64,000 bases of DNA from Astropecten irregularis (Eukaryota; Echinodermata; Asteroidea; Paxillosida; Astropectinidae), in contig OZ020249.1 of assembly GCA_963971285.1 (NCBI GenBank), forward strand, positions 1,054,001-1,118,000, written 5' to 3'. This document shows, one piece after another, positions 21,418-32,440 of the stretch. Made by a program: the position numbers and the translations under genes. The notes under the pieces were generated by a model. The model was given only the letters and a program-made list of their open reading frames with translations, was not told where the DNA came from and made no database searches. The first letter of the stretch is position 1; the number at the start of each line of letters is the position of its first letter.

Positions 21418-24400
21418 CTTGCCATGCTTGCTGCCTGCAGCCTCTCTCAATGAAACCACTCCTCTTCTTCTCCCTTGCCATGCTTGCTGCCTGCAGCCTC
21501 TCTCAATGAAACCACTCCCCTTCTTCTCCCTTGCCATGCTTGCTGCCTGCAGCCTCTCTCAATGAAACCACTCCCCTTCTTCTCCCTTGCCATGCTTGCT
21601 GCCTGCAGCCTCTCTCAATGAAACCACTCCTCTTCTTCTCTCCCTTGCCATGCTTGCTGCCTGCAGCCTCTCTCAATGAAACCACTCCCCTTCTTCTCCC
21701 TTGCCATGCTTGCTGCCTGCAGCCTCTCTCAATGAAACCACTCCCCTTCTTCTCCCTTGCCATGCTTGCTGCCTGCAGCCTCTCTCAATGAAACCACTCC
21801 CCTTCTTCTCCCTTGCCATGCTTGCTGCCTGCAGCCTCTCTCAATGAAACCACTCCCCTTCTTCTCTCCCTTGCCATGCTTGCTGCCTGCTGCCTCTCTC
21901 AATGAAACCACTCCCCTTCTTCTCTCCCTTGCCATGCTTGCTGCCTGCAGCCTCTCTCAATGAAACCACTCCTCTTCTTCTCCCTTGCCATGCTTGCTGC
22001 CTGCAGCCTCTCTCAATGAAACCACTCCCCTTCTTCTCTCCCTTGCCATGCTTGCTGCCTGCAGCCTCTCTCAATGAAACCACTCCCCTTCTTCTCTCCC
22101 TTGCCATGCTTGCTGCCTGCAGCCTCTCTCAATGAAACCACTCCTCTTCTTCTCTCCCTTGCCATGCTTGCTGCCTGCAGCCTCTCTCAATGAAACCACT
22201 CCCCTTCTTCTCCCTTGCCATGCTTGCTGCCTGCAGCCTCTCTCAATGAAACCACTCCTCTTCTTCTCCCTTGCCATGCTTGCTGCCTGCAGCCTCTCTC
22301 AATGAAACCACTCCCCTTCTTCTCCCTTGCCATGCTTGCTGCCTGCAGCCTCTCTCAATGAAACCACTCCCCTTCTTCTCCCTTGCCATGCTTGCTGCCT
22401 GCAGCCTCTCTCAATGAAACCACTCCTCTTCTTCTCTCCCTTGCCATGCTTGCTGCCTGCAGCCTCTCTCAATGAAACCACTCCCCTTCTTCTCCCTTGC
22501 CATGCTTGCTGCCTGCTGCCTCTCTCAATGAAACCACTCCCCTTCTTCTCTCCCTTGCCATGCTTGCTGCCTGCAGCCTCTCTCAATGAAACCACTCCTC
22601 TTCTTCTCTCCCTTGCCATGCTTGCTGCCTGCAGCCTCTCTCAATGAAACCACTCCTCTTCTTCTCCCTTGCCATGCTTGCTGCCTGCAGCCTCTCTCAA
22701 TGAAACCACTCCTCTTCTTCTCCCTTGCCATGCTTGCTGCCTGCAGCCTCTCTCAATGAAACCACTCCCCTTCTTCTCTCCCTTGCCATGCTTGCTGCCT
22801 GCAGCCTCTCTCAATGAAACCACTCCCCTTCTTCTCTCCCTTGCCATGCTTGCTGCCTGCAGCCTCTCTCAATGAAACCACTCCCCTTCTTCTCCCTTGC
22901 CATGCTTGCTGCCTGCAGCCTCTCTCAATGAAACCACTCCCCTTCTTCTCTCCCTTGCCATGCTTGCTGCCTGCAGCCTCTCTCAATGAAACCACTCCTC
23001 TTCTTCTCCCTTGCCATGCTTGCTGCCTGCAGCCTCTCTCAATGAAACCACTCCCCTTCTTCTCTCCCTTGCCATGCTTGCTGCCTGCAGCCTCTCTCAA
23101 TGAAACCACTCCCCTTCTTCTCCCTTGCCATGCTTGCTGCCTGCAGCCTCTCTCAATGAAACCACTCCCCTTCTTCTCTCCCTTGCCATGCTTGCTGCCT
23201 GCAGCCTCTCTCAATGAAACCACTCCTCTTCTTCTCCCTTGCCATGCTTGCTGCCTGCAGCCTCTCTCAATGAAACCACTCCCCTTCTTCTCTCCCTTGC
23301 CATGCTTGCTGCCTGCAGCCTCTCTCAATGAAACCACTCCCCTTCTTCTCTCCCTTGCCATGCTTGCTGCCTGCAGCCTCTCTCAATGAAACCACTCCTC
23401 TTCTTCTTCTCCCTTGCCATGCTTGCTGCCTGCAGCCTCTCTCAATGAAACCACTCCTCTTCTTCTCCCTTGCCATGCTTGCTGCCTGCAGCCTCTCTCA
23501 ATGAAACCACTCCCCTTCTTCTCCCTTGCCATGCTTGCTGCCTGCAGCCTCTCTCAATGAAACCACTCCCCTTCTTCTCTCCCTTGCCATGCTTGCTGCC
23601 TGCAGCCTCTCTCAATGAAACCACTCCTCTTCTTCTCCCTTGCCATGCTTGCTGCCTGCAGCCTCTCTCAATGAAACCACTCCCCTTCTTCTCTCCCTTG
23701 CCATGCTTGCTGCCTGCAGCCTCTCTCAATGAAACCACTCCTCTTCTTCTCTCCCTTGCCATGCTTGCTGCCTGCAGCCTCTCTCAATGAAACCACTCCT
23801 CTTCTTCTCCCTTGCCATGCTTGCTGCCTGCAGCCTCTCTCAATGAAACCACTCCTCTTCTTCTCCCTTGCCATGCTTGCTGCCTGCAGCCTCTCTCAAT
23901 GAAACCACTCCTCTTCTTCTCCCTTGCCATGCTTGCTGCCTGCAGCCTCTCTCAATGAAACCACTCCCCTTCTTCTCCCTTGCCATGCTTGCTGCCTGCA
24001 GCCTCTCTCAATGAAACCACTCCTCTTCTTCTCCCTTGCCATGCTTGCTGCCTGCAGCCTCTCTCAATGAAACCACTCCCCTTCTTCTCCCTTGCCATGC
24101 TTGCTGCCTGCAGCCTCTCTCAATGAAACCACTCCTCTTCTTCTCTCCCTTGCCATGCTTGCTGCCTGCAGCCTCTCTCAATGAAACCACTCCCCTTCTT
24201 CTCCCTTGCCATGCTTGCTGCCTGCAGCCTCTCTCAATGAAACCACTCCTCTTCTTCTCTCCCTTGCCATGCTTGCTGCCTGCAGCCTCTCTCAATGAAA
24301 CCACTCCCCTTCTTCTCTCCCTTGCCATGCTTGCTGCCTGCTGCCTCTCTCAATGAAACCACTCCCCTTCTTCTCTCCCTTGCCATGCTTGCTGCCTGCT

Positions 24401-24870
24401 GCCTCTCTCAATGAAACCACTCCCCTTCTTCTCCCTTGCCATGCTTGCTGCCTGCAGCCTCTCTCAATGAAACCACTCCTCTTCTTCTCCCTTGCCATGC
24501 TTGCTGCCTGCAGCCTCTCTCAATGAAACCACTCCTCTTCTTCTCCCTTGCCATGCTTGCTGCCTGCAGCCTCTCTCAATGAAACCACTCCTCTTCTTCT
24601 CCCTTGCCATGCTTGCTGCCTGCAGCCTCTCTCAATGAAACCACTCCTCTTCTTCTCTCCCTTGCCATGCTTGCTGCCTGCTGCCTCTCTCAATGAAACC
24701 ACTCCCCTTCTTCTCCCTTGCCATGCTTGCTGCCTGCAGCCTCTCTCAATGAAACCACTCCTCTTCTTCTCCCTTGCCATGCTTGCTGCCTGCAGCCTCT
24801 CTCAATGAAACCACTCCCCTTCTTCTCTCCCTCTCAATGAAACCACTCCCCTTCTTCTCTCCCTCTTCTC
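21418..24870. repeat. Large minisatellite, 56- and 58-base units
   Basis: About 60 head-to-tail copies of a unit reading TTGCCATGCTTGCTGCCTGC, AGCCTCTCTCAATGAAACCA and CTCC(C/T)CTTCTTCTCCC. The unit is 56 bases, or 58 when it ends TTCTCTCCC. One 59-base unit (extra TTC) lies near 23400. Variation is otherwise limited to a C/T after CTCC and to CTGCAG versus CTGCTG (five units, near 21890, 22515, 24340, 24400, 24680). The array ends in a shortened unit at about 24828-24870. Long open frames on both strands result from the unit lengths. I do not call them genes. Confidence 0.95.
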
Positions 24871-24904
24871 TGGTCTACTTCATCCCTCTTCTGGCGCTCA
24901 GCTC

Positions 24905-25412
24905 ATTTCCATCCATGGTTTGATCTGTTCAATCATAGCATTGATGCTGATAACCTCATCCCTTCTCCCTGCATGAGCAGCATCGTAATGCCGTTTCAGA
25001 TTCCTTCGCCGTCCCTAAAGTACTGTAGCTGAGTGGGCACCTGTGACAAGGAAATTGCTCAGGGTACTCCAGATGAATGGATTTGTGTCAGTCATGGTTG
25101 TATCTTTTTCCAAAGCGAAGGCCCGCACCTCACATTCAAAAATGTTTCTGTAAGGCAGTCATCAGACCAGAACTTCCATATTTGATGCCTTGTTGATGGT
25201 GACACGACAGCATTCGCAAAATGCATCGCCTGCTTGGTGAAGTTTTCGGAAAAATATCTGATGAAATCTGGAGAACCTTCCAACAACTCCTTATTGCACC
25301 AATTCCAATTCCATTTGTTTTTGACAGTTTTGTCGATTTCTTTCATATCAACAGCGGACCCACACTGGACGTACAAAACTATACATGTACATGTACATGC
25401 ATCTAAAATCAT
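24905..25412 (-). pseudogene. Decayed gene with a C2H2-type zinc-finger end
   Basis: The bottom strand opens with 25412-25092 (CNKELLEGSPDFIRYFSENF, VVSPSTRHQIWKFWSDD). It then passes stops and resumes in a shifted frame as PEQFPCHRCPLSYSTL. After one more shift comes GRRRNLKRHYDAAHAGRRDE, then a tail to a stop near 24905. C-x2-C and H-x4-H spacing fits a single degenerate C2H2 finger. At least two frameshifts and internal stops make it non-functional. The 5' part is unrecognised. Confidence 0.4.
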
Positions 25413-25865
25413 GTACCAAATTGGTGAACATTGTTCACGTACATTAATTGTACATGTCAGGAATTGACATCATTTGTTCAGACAATGAGTAAATGATTGC
25501 AATATCACTACTCAATGCTACAATGAAATACCAGGTAAGTATCTTCACATCAGTGTGACAAGTGTTCACCAGTGTTATGGTTTACATCCTCAGATCTTAC
25601 ACTTCTGCTTCCAAACACATTTCAGACATTAGTAATGCTATTTTACAAGAGTTTAAAATACACTTTGGCAAAAAAAGGTCTTTTCCACCTAATGACTATT
25701 GCAATATGCTTAGTCATACAAGATGTAACTGCAGATGTGTATGTGTAGTACATGTATACGATTCTGTTGAAGGGTCTGCTTGTGCCTTGGTTAGAATATC
25801 AAATAATTGGCATGATTGGAGACCAGAGTCACTGTTTTTTGTGACTTGAGTCGAGTCGAGTCATC

Positions 25866-26234
25866 TTAAAGGTAATATCATACTTTGGTTTTTGTCAAAG
25901 AAATACAGATTCATGGACAAAAATATCAAGACAGATACAGTAACAGTCATCTGTGAAAATTTCAGTCCCATACGGTGCCCACTTTTTGAGAAAACAGTGA
26001 AAAACGGCCACAGTATTTCTTAAGTCTTTTCTCTTTTATTTTTGATCTTTTAAAAGATCAAACAGATTTTCAGTCGTTGTTTTACTATTTTCTGGATAAA
26101 CACACCATTTCAGACGGAAATGTTTTAACGGTATGTTTCAACCACCACCATCTTCATGGTAAGTTATACATGTGTATGTAAATCTGTGAACATTTCTGTT
26201 TTGGTTTCTTACCAAAGTATGATACTATCTTTAA
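25866..26234. mobile_element. TTAA MITE family 3 within the GAGTC terminal repeat
   Basis: TTAA occurs at 25866-25869 and 26231-26234. The inverted ends are AGGTAATATCATACTTTGGT and ACCAAAGTATGATACTATCT. It contains the TTGATCTTTTAAAAGATCAA palindrome. The right terminal repeat of the host element has an uninterrupted CTTTTAAGAAGTGA-type site (reading bottom strand at about 28820-28835). Confidence 0.8.
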
Positions 26235-26765
26235 CATGTAAGAAGTGAGTCGAGTCGGGTTGAGTTGAGTCGAGTCGGGTAGAGTCAAAGTGTGTAGTCC
26301 AGTCGAGTTGGGTGAGTTATGTAGCTCGACTAAATTCGAGTTACAAATATTTAGAAGTAAAGAAACACAAAGAGACCTCTATGGGGTTTACATGCACACA
26401 TTTGGACTAATTGTTAATATGAAAACCAAGTCGTAGAGTGACTTGTCTAACAGATACATTTAACAAGTACTTTTAAATTAAGCAGTGCTTTCTTCAGTTT
26501 TCATTTCTTAAAACAAAGTACATTTATTCAGAGGCTACAAATATTTAAGAGATAGTTGGTGTAAGCACCTGAACCCTGGAATGACCCAACTTCAGGGTGT
26601 CACTGGGGCTTCAAACCTCAGCTGACGGTTCAGGTTATGACCCATACTCAGTTTAGCTAATGAATATTGTTTAATTTTTGAATTGATTTGTTCATATTTG
26701 TATTTTATCCTTGAACACCTGTTGAATGCTTTATTTTATTAAGTCTAGAGAAGAAGCAAATAAAC

Positions 26766-27500
26766 CACTTGATATCGATTTTTACATCTGAACCAAGAAA
26801 AATGTCCAAAATCAGACCATACCTTAACAAAGCTACAACCGTAATACTTATACATGCATTCGTATCATCACTTTTGGATAATTGCAACGGTTTACTGTAT
26901 GGTCTCCCAGACAAAGATCTGTCAAAACTGCAAAGAATACAAAATTCAGCTGCAAAACTAGTGATGAAAAAGATAAAATATGAGCATATCTCGCCATTGT
27001 TACATGATCTCCACTGGTTGCCTATTAAGTGTCGGATTAAGTTTAAGCTTAGTCTTTCGCTGCATGTATGGATCTGCCCCTGACTATCTTGAAGACTTGA
27101 TTCAACCATATAACCCCCAAGTTAATCTCCGTTCACAATCAAAGAACTTATTAGTGCCAGGTAATGCCAAAACAAAATCATTTGGGGGAAGGGCCTTCCA
27201 GAACATAGCTCCTGAATTATGGAATTCATTACCTCAATACCTGAGGGATGAAACTAAAATGGATTCATTTAAAACTAAACTAAAAACATACTTGTTTAGT
27301 TAAAAGCCGTTCTGCCCCTGGGTCCACACAAGCAACTTTCAACTTGTTGTTATTTTCTGTAATAGTTTTTGTTATTGTAATAAGTTATTAAATTAAATTA
27401 GATTATAGCTTACATTTTTTGATTCTATAACTTTATCTGTATAGCGCACTGAGATTACTTTTTGTTATGAAATGCGCTCTATAAAAAAGACTTATAATTA
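26766..27500 (+). pseudogene. Non-LTR retrotransposon 3' fragment (CR1/L2-like)
   Basis: Two overlapping frames with one shift near 27050 give the familiar C-terminal part of a CR1/L2/Jockey-type polyprotein: LSKLQRIQNSAAKLVMKK, HWLPIKCRIKFK, FRCMYGSAPDYLEDLI, FGGRAFQNIAPELWNSLPQ, FKTKLKTYLF and a stop at 27303. The 3' tail (GAAATGCGCTCTATAAAAAA) resembles CR1/L2 ends. It is 5'-truncated, as usual for such insertions. The catalytic reverse-transcriptase core is absent. Confidence 0.82.
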
Positions 27501-29262
27501 TTAACTACATGTATGCAGACTTTTAATGATGCACTGCTTTAATACATGGGTAAATGATTCAGTTTTCTGGTTTGTGCACATGCATTCTTTAGCAGCTGTT
27601 AGCTACATGTACATGTGCACTGCTGAAATGACATTTGCAGCAGCCCAAACATGCAACTAAATGTTTTGTCAAAATGTTCCACAGCCACTGCAAAATGCTC
27701 CACACTGCTGAAATACCTGAGAATCTTCTCCAGAGCTCTTAAAAAGATCAACATGCAGCTTGAATGTTAAGCAAGAGACACCTTGAACACAGTATCAGAA
27801 CTGTCATTGCCTGAAGAATTGATGTATGAATCAACATATGTGCAGTTATGACAACTGACATCCAACATGAGTGGAACAAACATCCTCAGCCTGCACCCTC
27901 ATCATCATCATCACTTTCACTCTCTCCAAGACAGCAGTGAATCTGTGCCAGGTACTGAGCTTGTGATGTGTTTCTTCTCATCAGTCAGAGATCTGCCAGA
28001 TATCAGATTTCAACAATGTCAATGATTCTCTTCATGACTGGTACAAGTGGCTAATAACAACCTGATGAAGAAGGCACAGCTGTGCTGCATGGGTAAGGGT
28101 ACAGGAGTCCTGATGAAGTGAACACACATCAGTGTTATCATTGAACTTCACTACATTGCAGAAGCTGTACAGACACACAGTACAGCCAACCAGTAGGAGA
28201 GTGATACTGCTACCATGTAGCATTCATTGATAAATGACATGCAGTGAAACATCCTGATGAATGATACATGTGAAAAGCCATTAGTGTGTACAGAACTACA
28301 GAGATAATCATGGTATCCTCAACAACAACTTGTGGACTTGAGCAGTGAGCATCAACAGTGGAGTGGAGCATATGACAAGTCATCCATTCATCCATGAACA
28401 TGATGAGTCTAAATGTATGTAAATCTATACCAATAAGCAAAATGCAGAATTAGTTGTAGACATTTCCTAAATGATGTTTGTCGGTCCTTTCTTCAGTACA
28501 GTATTTGCACAATGTCAGGAAAGTACAGAGTCTGCATTAAGTAAGAGAAAACTAAACAAGACATACACCATATCGTTACGTGTGGCCACAGAATACACTG
28601 TGACGTAGAATACTATTTGGTGCGAAAGGGTTCAGAGTAAAGTATTTTATCACAGGTTGTGACCCAGATGTAAATCTGTAAAAAAAAAAAAAAAAAAAAA
28701 AAGCAACCAAATTCCAGTCTCTTGGTGTTTATTTTCAAATATTTGTGACTTGAATTGACTTGTTAAATAATTGACTCGACTCGACAATTTTGACCTAATG
28801 ACTGGACTCGAGTCGAGTCACTTCTTAAAAGTGACTCGACTCGACTCGAGTCACGCAAAAACCAGTGACTCGTTACAGCTGTGATATATGGTATCCATTT
28901 ACTCCTGGGTGGAAAGGAGCAATATGTGACAAAGCAACTTGCCAAAGGACGCAAGCACCAACTGTCATTTTTAGACTTTAATGTTGGCGAAAGCAGAAGT
29001 GTTGTATTTTCCCTTTCCAAGTCATACATAATGTACATATCTTATAAACGACCACAAATTTTGGTAAAATTTGTATTTGTATTTGAATAAGGGGAATCTT
29101 GTTGGTCTTGCATGTTTGTTCCAGCACAAGATTTAAAGTTAAAGTGACATTGAATAATCTTGTTTGCAGGTGTCAAGACATTGTGATTGTATAGCATATC
29201 AATTGAGTAATTAGTTTATAATAATAGCATTTAGATTTGTATGATCTGCATACATGTAGTAC

Positions 29263-29604
29263 ATGTATCTTACAAAGTCTTCATGTTATTGTCAAATACT
29301 GAGCTTTCATGACTACTTCATCCCTGGCCCTGTAGCTGACACCGATTTTTCTCTTTTCAAACAGCAGATTCCTGTTGATCTTGAAAGATTGCTAGAAATC
29401 CTCCCACAATGTCTTGGTCACAGAGTCAAAGATCCATGGCATCACTTCGTAGTGAATGTTTTGGCAGCTGACCTCTTTTATGCCAATTGCCTCTCTCATG
29501 TACAGGTGATTTGGGCTTTATTTTCATTTTCCTGTATCCTTGGTATCTATCAATTTCTTTCATTCTTAATGCAGCTATATTTCTACATCTATGTCTCTCT
29601 GTAA
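29263..29604 (+). other. Unassigned open frame within the repeat arm
   Basis: 113 codons are open. The part following a TTTTCAAACAG acceptor-like site reads IPVDLERLLEILPQCLGH, RVKDPWHHFVVNVLAADLFY and ends at CAG|GTGATT, a possible donor. This could be an exon of a transposon or host gene, but no partner exon or family was recognised. Confidence 0.25.
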
Positions 29605-30347
29605 ATTGACACCTGATTGTAGAGGCTGTGGATATTTGTCACTCTATGTGTCATCACTCAATCAGCAGCAATGGAATAAGAACAGGAAATAATGGTTACA
29701 ATGACATTACTGAAAATATTCCTCCAAAGAGGGGGGGGGGGTCCAGACCCAAATAGTTGGATGTACATGTGTGGGCGTTGGTCAAAATTTGGTAACCTTT
29801 CACACACACCCTCGAGGCACTATTGATATTCTATACAATATTATTGATATTTCTTGCTGCTGTTGCTAAAGCTCTTTTGTGAGTGGGCCCCAAAATAAAA
29901 TACTTGGGGCAAGAAACTTCTGACCAAACGTAATTTGGCATTATGAAAATGAGAATGTATTTCCCTTATAGAAATGGAAATGCTCTGCCATATGGAAACA
30001 AATCATGGTGACAAGATCATACATGTACAGTCCCCAAATAAACATATTATGACCTGTGGAGGTGGTGCATTCTGAGGCACAGATGAACACATGGCCTGAG
30101 ATCTTTCAATCTGACCCACTCTGATCTTACCCCACCAGAGGACTGGGTTGTCAATGGGTACTAAACCCAATGGACAAGTGCAGTTTACTTCCAAGAGTTT
30201 CTCAACAGATTATTTATTATATCATTTTGGGTTTCAGTTGCAATGGCAATTCCCACTGGTAGCTCTGCTGTTCATGAATGTCTTTGGTTTATGCCCTAAA
30301 TGGTTCGCTTGTCTGTGCCATGTCTCTCTCATTTTCCTGAGTCTATC

Positions 30348-30540
30348 TCACACTTGTATGGTGTAGGATGCCCCTTGTAGGGCATTTGTCATTTGGACAG
30401 TTGTGTCCATTGCATCTAGTAGCCTCTGGACACCAGCACCTGCAATACCGGTGTGACAATGTCCAACTTGCAGTGCCACATTGAGATCAACAGTGTGTCT
30501 CCCCCTTTGCCCTTCATATGCTGACAGCATAGTTCTGCAT
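30348..30540 (-). pseudogene. Mutator-like transposase trace
   Basis: The bottom strand reads LSAYEGQRGRHTVDLNVALQ followed by VGHCHTGIAGAGVQRLLDAM. This matches my memory of the invertebrate Mutator-like transposase domain (R-x-x-x-V-N-x-A-L-x-x-G-x-x-x-T-G-I...G-L-x-R-I-L). The inverted copy near 60630-60740 preserves GRHTAVINMAL and an RLLDAM-type sequence but in broken frames. Catalytic residues are not visible. Confidence 0.45.
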
Positions 30541-30920
30541 GTAGATGGGTATTGCCTTTCTGGAGACCATACTTGGAACAGGACGTTGCCTCTATCTGAC
30601 CATTATAGTCTGAATTGGTTTACTGATGTTTAAGCAAAACCTGTACCCTCAAGCCAACATATCTTAGAGTTGTCATCAAACCTTAACTTCAAGAGTCGCT
30701 GCACCACTACATAGTGATGTCATGCAATTAGGGTAATGGTCTAGTTAACGTGTAAGTTGAAGCACTTGAAAGAAGGCAACAATGAGTCAGGTGGTTCCTG
30801 ATGATACCCCCACCTCTGAGTGGTTAATACAAAGAACCGGCAATGGATATTGTTGGTCTTTGGGGGACCTTTATACCACAAGTGTTTTCAAATCTTCAGA
30901 TCTTCCTGACCTTAAATTCC

Positions 30921-31255
30921 TAAGGTAAAATTCCTTCACAGATTTACCTATGATGTACATGTACAAGGTATAAAGTTGGTGACGGTAGAAACATACCGTT
31001 AAAATAATTCTGCCTATAATGCTGTATTTATCCAGAAAAGAGTAAAACCAGTGACCAAAATTATTTTAATTTGAACTTTTAAGGATCAAAAATAAAAGAG
31101 AAAATATTTAGGAAATACTGTGGCCGTTTTTCACTGTTTTCTCAAAACGTGGGCACCGTATAGGACTGAAATTTGCACAGATTACTTTGACTGTATATCT
31201 CTTGATAATTTTGCCAATGAATCTGTAAACCAAAGTATGATATTACCTTGAAGTA
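30921..31255. mobile_element. MITE family 3 fragment at the lectin-side edge of the left arm
   Basis: Degraded copy with recognisable GAAACATACCGTTAAAAT, GGATCAAAAATAAAAGAGAA and a right end CCAAAGTATGATATTACCTT. The left end is damaged. It abuts the end of the large repeat arm at about 30926. Confidence 0.65.
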
Positions 31256-31770
31256 CTGAAAACAACTACAGGTGAAAACAGTAGGAAATATTTTAGAATG
31301 ATTTAAATGCAAGGGCGTACACATGTACGCATTCTGATTGAGTGTAGCTTGCATTCAAGACCTGTACTGTATATCCATGCACACGGCAGCCATGCACGGT
31401 GCTGTGATTGAAGCAAACTGGTTCAAGTAATTGATGTGTCCTTAATTATATTAAATGCCTGACCTAGCACGAGGTGAAACCACCCCAAAATAGGATTGCA
31501 ATAATTAGTATCCATGGCAACGAATACACACTGACGCGGCAATTTTCACCTTCGTAATGAGCTTTTAATTCCCTAAATTCTCGGTCGATTGGGGCCGGCC
31601 TTGGGTCTCTTTTACTGCATGTACACGGAGTACGTGTCTAACCAGTATCGAGGCCCCTCCCCACATTCCACTCATATGAAGAGACAAATTCATTCCTTGC
31701 ACAGCTTTCAGACAGGTTAGAGGTGCTTGCTGTTTCGCTGCCAGAAATTCAGAGAGATTTTTTATGAAAC

Positions 31771-32440
31771 ATGGAGGTGTTTGAGATGGTTATCATGATC
31801 CTGTTCACTGTTGGGGTGTCTAGCGCTCAACAGACATGCACTGCACCAGTCATGTGCCCAGCTGACTGGGTGATGTGGGGAAGCAAGTGTTACAAACTGA
31901 TGGAACAACATCTACCGATGACTGAGGCAAGATCGGTGTGTCAAGAGATGGATGGAGACATGGCCGCTCCTTCTTCGAATGAAGAGCTGCATCTCATGCG
32001 TAGCTTAGCGGCTGGAAACCGGTTATGGATCAACTGCAATGATGAAGAAACTGAGGGGAACTGGGTTTGCCAGAATGGCGGCGAGTATAGTATGGACTTG
32101 TACAAGAATACTGGTGACCATAGTGGTGGATTCATCGAAAACTGTGCCCTGGTTATTGAGACTGGGTTGTGGGCTGATGTCGAATGATCCCAGGACCAGC
32201 CGGCGGTCTGTAAGGGTGAACAGGTCAAGCTGAAGTCCTGGCGTCTTCTCCTGGCTTGTCTGACGGGCCACACCCTGAGAGAATTCCCCACCAACGGCAT
32301 CCGTGCCTGTGCCATGATGTGCGCCCAGAACCCCGCCTGTCGCTCCTTCAACGTCCTGCACTTGGGCCCCGGACTGAAGACGTGCCAACTCAACGCCATC
32401 ACTCGCCTCCAAGCTGACCCCGCCCACTTCGTCAAGAATA
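31771..32440 (+). pseudogene. CTLD-PAN lectin, copy 1 (broken)
   Basis: It is homologous to the intact 232-residue genes downstream and starts at the same ATG. Codon 139, a conserved lectin-domain cysteine (TGT in the other copies), is TGA at 32185-32187, so translation would stop before the last two lectin-domain cysteines. A net deletion of about 38 bases near 32435 also removes the codons for the C-terminal MTGSMCVYGEK and the normal stop. The PAN part is otherwise conserved. An out-of-frame ATG lies just upstream of the start (31764), which intact copies lack. The 3' flank (to about 34060) matches the other units. Confidence 0.9.

Larger units (their letters stand above)
25826..28872. mobile_element. 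Element with long GAGTC-rich inverted ends
   Basis: The left end (25826 onward: GAGTCACTG, then TTTTTTGTGACTTGAGTCG) is the inverse of the right end (28725-28872, finishing GCAAAAACCAGTGACTC). The inverted match continues inward for over 100 bases to an ACAAATATTTG motif on both sides (about 26341 and 28738). The left end is split by a TTAA MITE. The interior holds a non-LTR retrotransposon tail and part of the large inverted repeat. It is a foldback-type or composite element. Confidence 0.55.
26580..30926 (-). repeat. Left arm of a >4-kb inverted repeat flanking the lectin array
   Basis: Blocks of this interval recur in reverse at 60052-64000. Matches are 30380-30926 with 60052-60780, about 29030 with about 61340, 27595-28545 with 62505-63480, and 26580-26660 with 63955-64000. 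Blocks diverge by substitutions and indels, and each arm has its own insertions. The best coding trace is the Mutator-like piece at 30348-30540 on the bottom strand. Frames such as IDLHTFRLIMFMDEWMTCHM are shared by both arms but unassigned. Confidence 0.75.

Noticed and set aside
21503-24808. Many 60-200-codon frames on both strands in the minisatellite
   Set aside because: They arise mechanically from the 56/58-base unit lengths, appear on both strands at once, and have no start context, splice structure or domain.
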